A stretch of 64,000 bases of DNA from Nocardia acididurans (GTDB lineage Bacteria > Actinomycetota > Actinomycetes > Mycobacteriales > Mycobacteriaceae), in assembly GCF_016741815.1 (NCBI RefSeq), contig NZ_JAERRJ010000011.1, positions 1 through 64,000 of the forward strand. Reading direction: 5' to 3'. The notes under the pieces were generated by a model that saw only the letters and a list, made by a program, of their open reading frames with translations, ran no database searches and was not told the DNA's origin. The position numbers and the translations under genes are program-made. Positions within the stretch are counted from its first letter, which is position 1. Each line of letters starts with the position of its first letter. Positions 62,052 to 64,000 of this stretch are shown here, piece by piece.

Positions 62052-62567
62052 ATGGATCATCCCGTGCGATTCCGGACCGGATTCCTGCGGCCCGCACCGG
62101 AGTCGGAGCCCGTGATCGGCTCGCGCGGCCACGCCCTCCGCCCGTCGCGGCCCACGCAATCACCGTCTTGCCGGAATCGGGTGGCCCGAATATCGCCCCG
62201 GTTAACGCCTTCGCAGCCTGCGAAAACCCAGGGGTCGGCTGAACTCGCCGCAGCGGCAGGACAATTCGCGCGTGCGGTGCTGCGGGTGGTACTCGAGGTT
62301 CTCGACGGCCGCCGCTCGGTGGCGCAGTTGAGCCCGCTCGCCGAAACCGCTGTGCTGGCGTGTGTGCGAACTCTGGTGATCTCCGGTACGGTCCCCGGCG
62401 GGGAAATCGGCGTCGCCACGCTCACCAGGGTCGATGTGATCATGTCCGGTTTCGCGGTCGCGGAGGTTTGCGCCGGATACGACCGGGGAACTCGGCATTT
62501 CGCACTCGCCGCACGCATTCAGCGCGGTCGTTCCGGGTGGCGGTTGACCGCATTCCGGGTGTGCTGA
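62052..62567 (+). CDS. Rv3235-like small protein
   Basis: The 171-residue protein has a basic, disordered first 65 residues and a C-terminal domain (FARAVLRVVLEVLDGRRSVAQL, GVATLTRVDVIM, TRHFALAARIQRGRSGWRLTAF) of the type seen in actinobacterial Rv3235-family proteins. In other genomes this family is close to secA and may be linked to that pathway; here it stands alone before lsr2. The ATG at 62052 lacks a ribosome-binding site. An in-frame extension to 61893 overlaps the previous gene and is rejected. Confidence 0.75.
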   Translation: MDHPVRFRTGFLRPAPESEPVIGSRGHALRPSRPTQSPSCRNRVARISPRLTPSQPAKTQGSAELAAAAGQFARAVLRVVLEVLDGRRSVAQLSPLAETAVLACVRTLVISGTVPGGEIGVATLTRVDVIMSGFAVAEVCAGYDRGTRHFALAARIQRGRSGWRLTAFRVC

Positions 62568-62702
62568 AGACCGTCTGGTCTCTGCGGTAATAGCAGAATA
62601 GTCTTACCTCGTCGAATTCGATTCGCGCCTGGTTTGAAACCTAACAGCCGCGCGATTAGCATTTCGGCGAATAGCGGCACCACCTACGTGGAAGGGCAGT
62701 CC

Positions 62703-63050
62703 ATGGCGAAGAAAGTCACCGTAACTCTGGTTGACGACTACGACGGCGAATCGAAGGCCGACGAAACCGTCTTTTTCTCGATCGACGGTTCCGATTACGA
62801 GATCGACCTGTCGATCAAGAACGCCGGCAAGCTGCGGGAGTCGCTCGAGCCGTGGACCGACAAGGCGCGCAAGGTCGGGCGTTCCAAGCGCAAGGTGGGT
62901 GCGGTCGCCGGCGGCCGTACCCGTCCGGCTGTCGACCGTGAGGAGAGCACCGCGATCCGCGAATGGGCGCGCGCCCAGGGGCACCAGGTCTCGTCGCGGG
63001 GTCGTATCCCGGCCGAGATCGTCGAGGCGTACCAGCGCGCCAAGAAATAG
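62703..63050 (+). CDS. lsr2: Lsr2 nucleoid-associated silencing protein
   Basis: The 115-residue protein bridges DNA and silences AT-rich genes, the actinobacterial equivalent of H-NS. The N-terminal dimerisation part (KKVTVTLVDDYDGESKADETV) and the C-terminal DNA-binding part (IREWARAQGHQVSSRGRIPAEIVEAY, with the Arg-Gly-Arg minor-groove clamp) are typical. GGAAGGG stands about six bases before the ATG. It is followed by a strong terminator. The AT-richer space before the mce operon is the sort of DNA Lsr2 binds, though that is inference. Confidence 0.97.
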   Translation: MAKKVTVTLVDDYDGESKADETVFFSIDGSDYEIDLSIKNAGKLRESLEPWTDKARKVGRSKRKVGAVAGGRTRPAVDREESTAIREWARAQGHQVSSRGRIPAEIVEAYQRAKK

Positions 63051-63082
63051 CGGGCCGTAATTCCCCGCCGGAAGGCGGAGAA

Positions 63083-63130
63083 AAAGGGCGGGTATCGGCA
63101 ACCATGTGGGGATGCCGCTGCCCGTCTTTT
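63083..63130. terminator. Bidirectional terminator after lsr2
   Basis: A hairpin pairs GGGCGGGTATCGGCA-type and TGCCGCTGCCCG arms, with AAAAA before and TTTTT after it. It separates convergent lsr2 and the TPR-type gene. Confidence 0.8.
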
Positions 63131-63139
63131 TATTTCTCG

Positions 63140-64000
63140 CTACGCCGCCCGCAGCAGGGCGTGCTCGGTGTCGGGCAGCTCCGCCCGCACGCGCTCCAGC
63201 AACTGCCTGGCTCGTTCGTGATAGGCGCTCGCCGCGGCGGTATCGCCCAGGGCATCGGCGAGGACGGCCAGTACGGAATCCATCGGCCCGAACTCGGTCA
63301 TACCGGTTTCGATGCCGATGAGCGTGCCGGAGTGCGGGACCAGGTATTCGTAGAGGTCCCGCATGCTGTCCCGATCGCCGAATTCGATGGCCACCCGCGT
63401 GCGCAGCGCGGCCGTGAGTATCGGATACACGCCGCTGCCGATGGGCGCGAACCGCGCGGCGATCGTGCGCGCCCGCTCCCGCTTCCCGGCGTGCAGCAGG
63501 GCCAGCGCGTACGGTTCGGCCGCCGCGCCCGGCAGCACCGCGTAGTTCGCGCCGAGCACATCCACCAGGCGGGACAGATCCCCGCGGGCCCAGCCCAGCG
63601 CGAGCGCGCAGAACAGCCGGTTCTCGGTCTCGTTCGCCATACCCGCCAGGGTGATTCGCACCGCGAACCGGTCGTAGAGCCGCTCGGCCAGATCGATGTC
63701 GCCGCGCAGCAGCTCCATGGTGGCGGCGAAACAGCTCACCCAGTCCAGCAGCGGTTGCAGCTGGCCCTCCCCGGCGCACTCCATCGCCTGCGCCGCCTGC
63801 TGTCCGGCCTCGCGCATGTCCACGTTCACCACGGCCGCGCGATAGCCGAGAAAGTGTGCCAGCGCGCGGTATTCGGGGAGCCCGGCCCGCCGCGCGGTCA
63901 GTTCCAGTTGCGAGACGAGCTGGGTGAACTCCGCGCCGTAGTCGGATCGGAGGTAGGTGACCGCGTTGATGGCCGCGCACAGCAATTCCGGATCGCCCAG
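63140..64000 (-). CDS. C-terminal part of a TPR-type protein, probably a large transcriptional regulator (edge-truncated)
   Basis: The frame runs from its stop at 63140 through the window edge; at least 287 residues are seen. It is made of helix pairs of the tetratricopeptide type (ALLHAGKRERARTIAARF, VLAVLADALGDTAAASAYHERARQLLERV). This is the usual C-terminal part of SARP- or LuxR-type ATPase regulators in actinobacteria. The DNA-binding and ATPase parts would lie beyond the window. The ATG at 63985 is probably internal, because the frame stays open to base 64000. Confidence 0.7.
   Translation of the reverse strand: MGDPELLCAAINAVTYLRSDYGAEFTQLVSQLELTARRAGLPEYRALAHFLGYRAAVVNVDMREAGQQAAQAMECAGEGQLQPLLDWVSCFAATMELLRGDIDLAERLYDRFAVRITLAGMANETENRLFCALALGWARGDLSRLVDVLGANYAVLPGAAAEPYALALLHAGKRERARTIAARFAPIGSGVYPILTAALRTRVAIEFGDRDSMRDLYEYLVPHSGTLIGIETGMTEFGPMDSVLAVLADALGDTAAASAYHERARQLLERVRAELPDTEHALLRAA

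Overview
The window is high-GC actinobacterial DNA and most resembles Nocardia or a close mycolic-acid relative in the Mycobacteriales. Evidence for this is NucS in place of MutS/MutL, an Lsr2 nucleoid protein, a complete mce lipid-import operon, the GlgE maltosyltransferase, the CysO/Mec/CysM cysteine route and an EthA-type monooxygenase. The species is inferred from gene content only; no rRNA or tRNA gene was seen.

Bases 1-34,700 follow, as I recall it, the Mycobacterium tuberculosis Rv1321-Rv1343c order: nucS, methylmalonyl-CoA epimerase, fadA4, thioredoxin-like ybbN, glgB, glgE, glgP, dinG, pncB, clpS, DUF2017, S58 peptidase, mec, cysO, cysM, rhomboid, Rv1339-type phosphodiesterase, rph, rdgB, DUF3817 and an LprD-like protein. 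The differences are informative. A flavin monooxygenase/SDR/SDR cluster separates glgB from glgE. A fused SRPBCC-acyl-CoA ligase, an NCS2 permease and a DoxX protein lie between glgP and dinG. pncA sits beside dinG. murI is missing from its usual place between rhomboid and phosphodiesterase.

Bases 34,768-45,604 form a regulator-dense island: an SDR, a sigma-70 factor, TetR with an MFS pump, PadR with a FAD monooxygenase, XRE with a medium-chain reductase, LysR with a SnoaL-like protein, and a deazaflavin-dependent reductase. Several promoters here carry clear dyads or direct repeats. Bases 45,750-48,885 hold two paired proline-rich membrane proteins, a VIT-family metal transporter and a ChaA-type antiporter.

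Bases 49,258-58,484 are an mce locus (yrbE-A, yrbE-B, mceA-F, an Mce-associated protein and a SnoaL-like protein), preceded by a MtrA-like direct repeat and a KstR-like box. An AraC regulator diverging from an EthA-like Baeyer-Villiger monooxygenase follows, then a secreted protein, an Rv3235-like protein, lsr2 and an edge-truncated TPR-type protein.

Three cross-cutting observations stand out. (1) Many genes have a TANNNT -10 element ending 6-7 nt before the start codon, indicating leaderless mRNAs; this settled several starts. (2) A dispersed palindromic element occurs twice in full and once in part, and its two full copies show a compensatory base-pair change. (3) CysO ends GGAR instead of GG, so maturation by the neighbouring JAMM protease Mec is implied.
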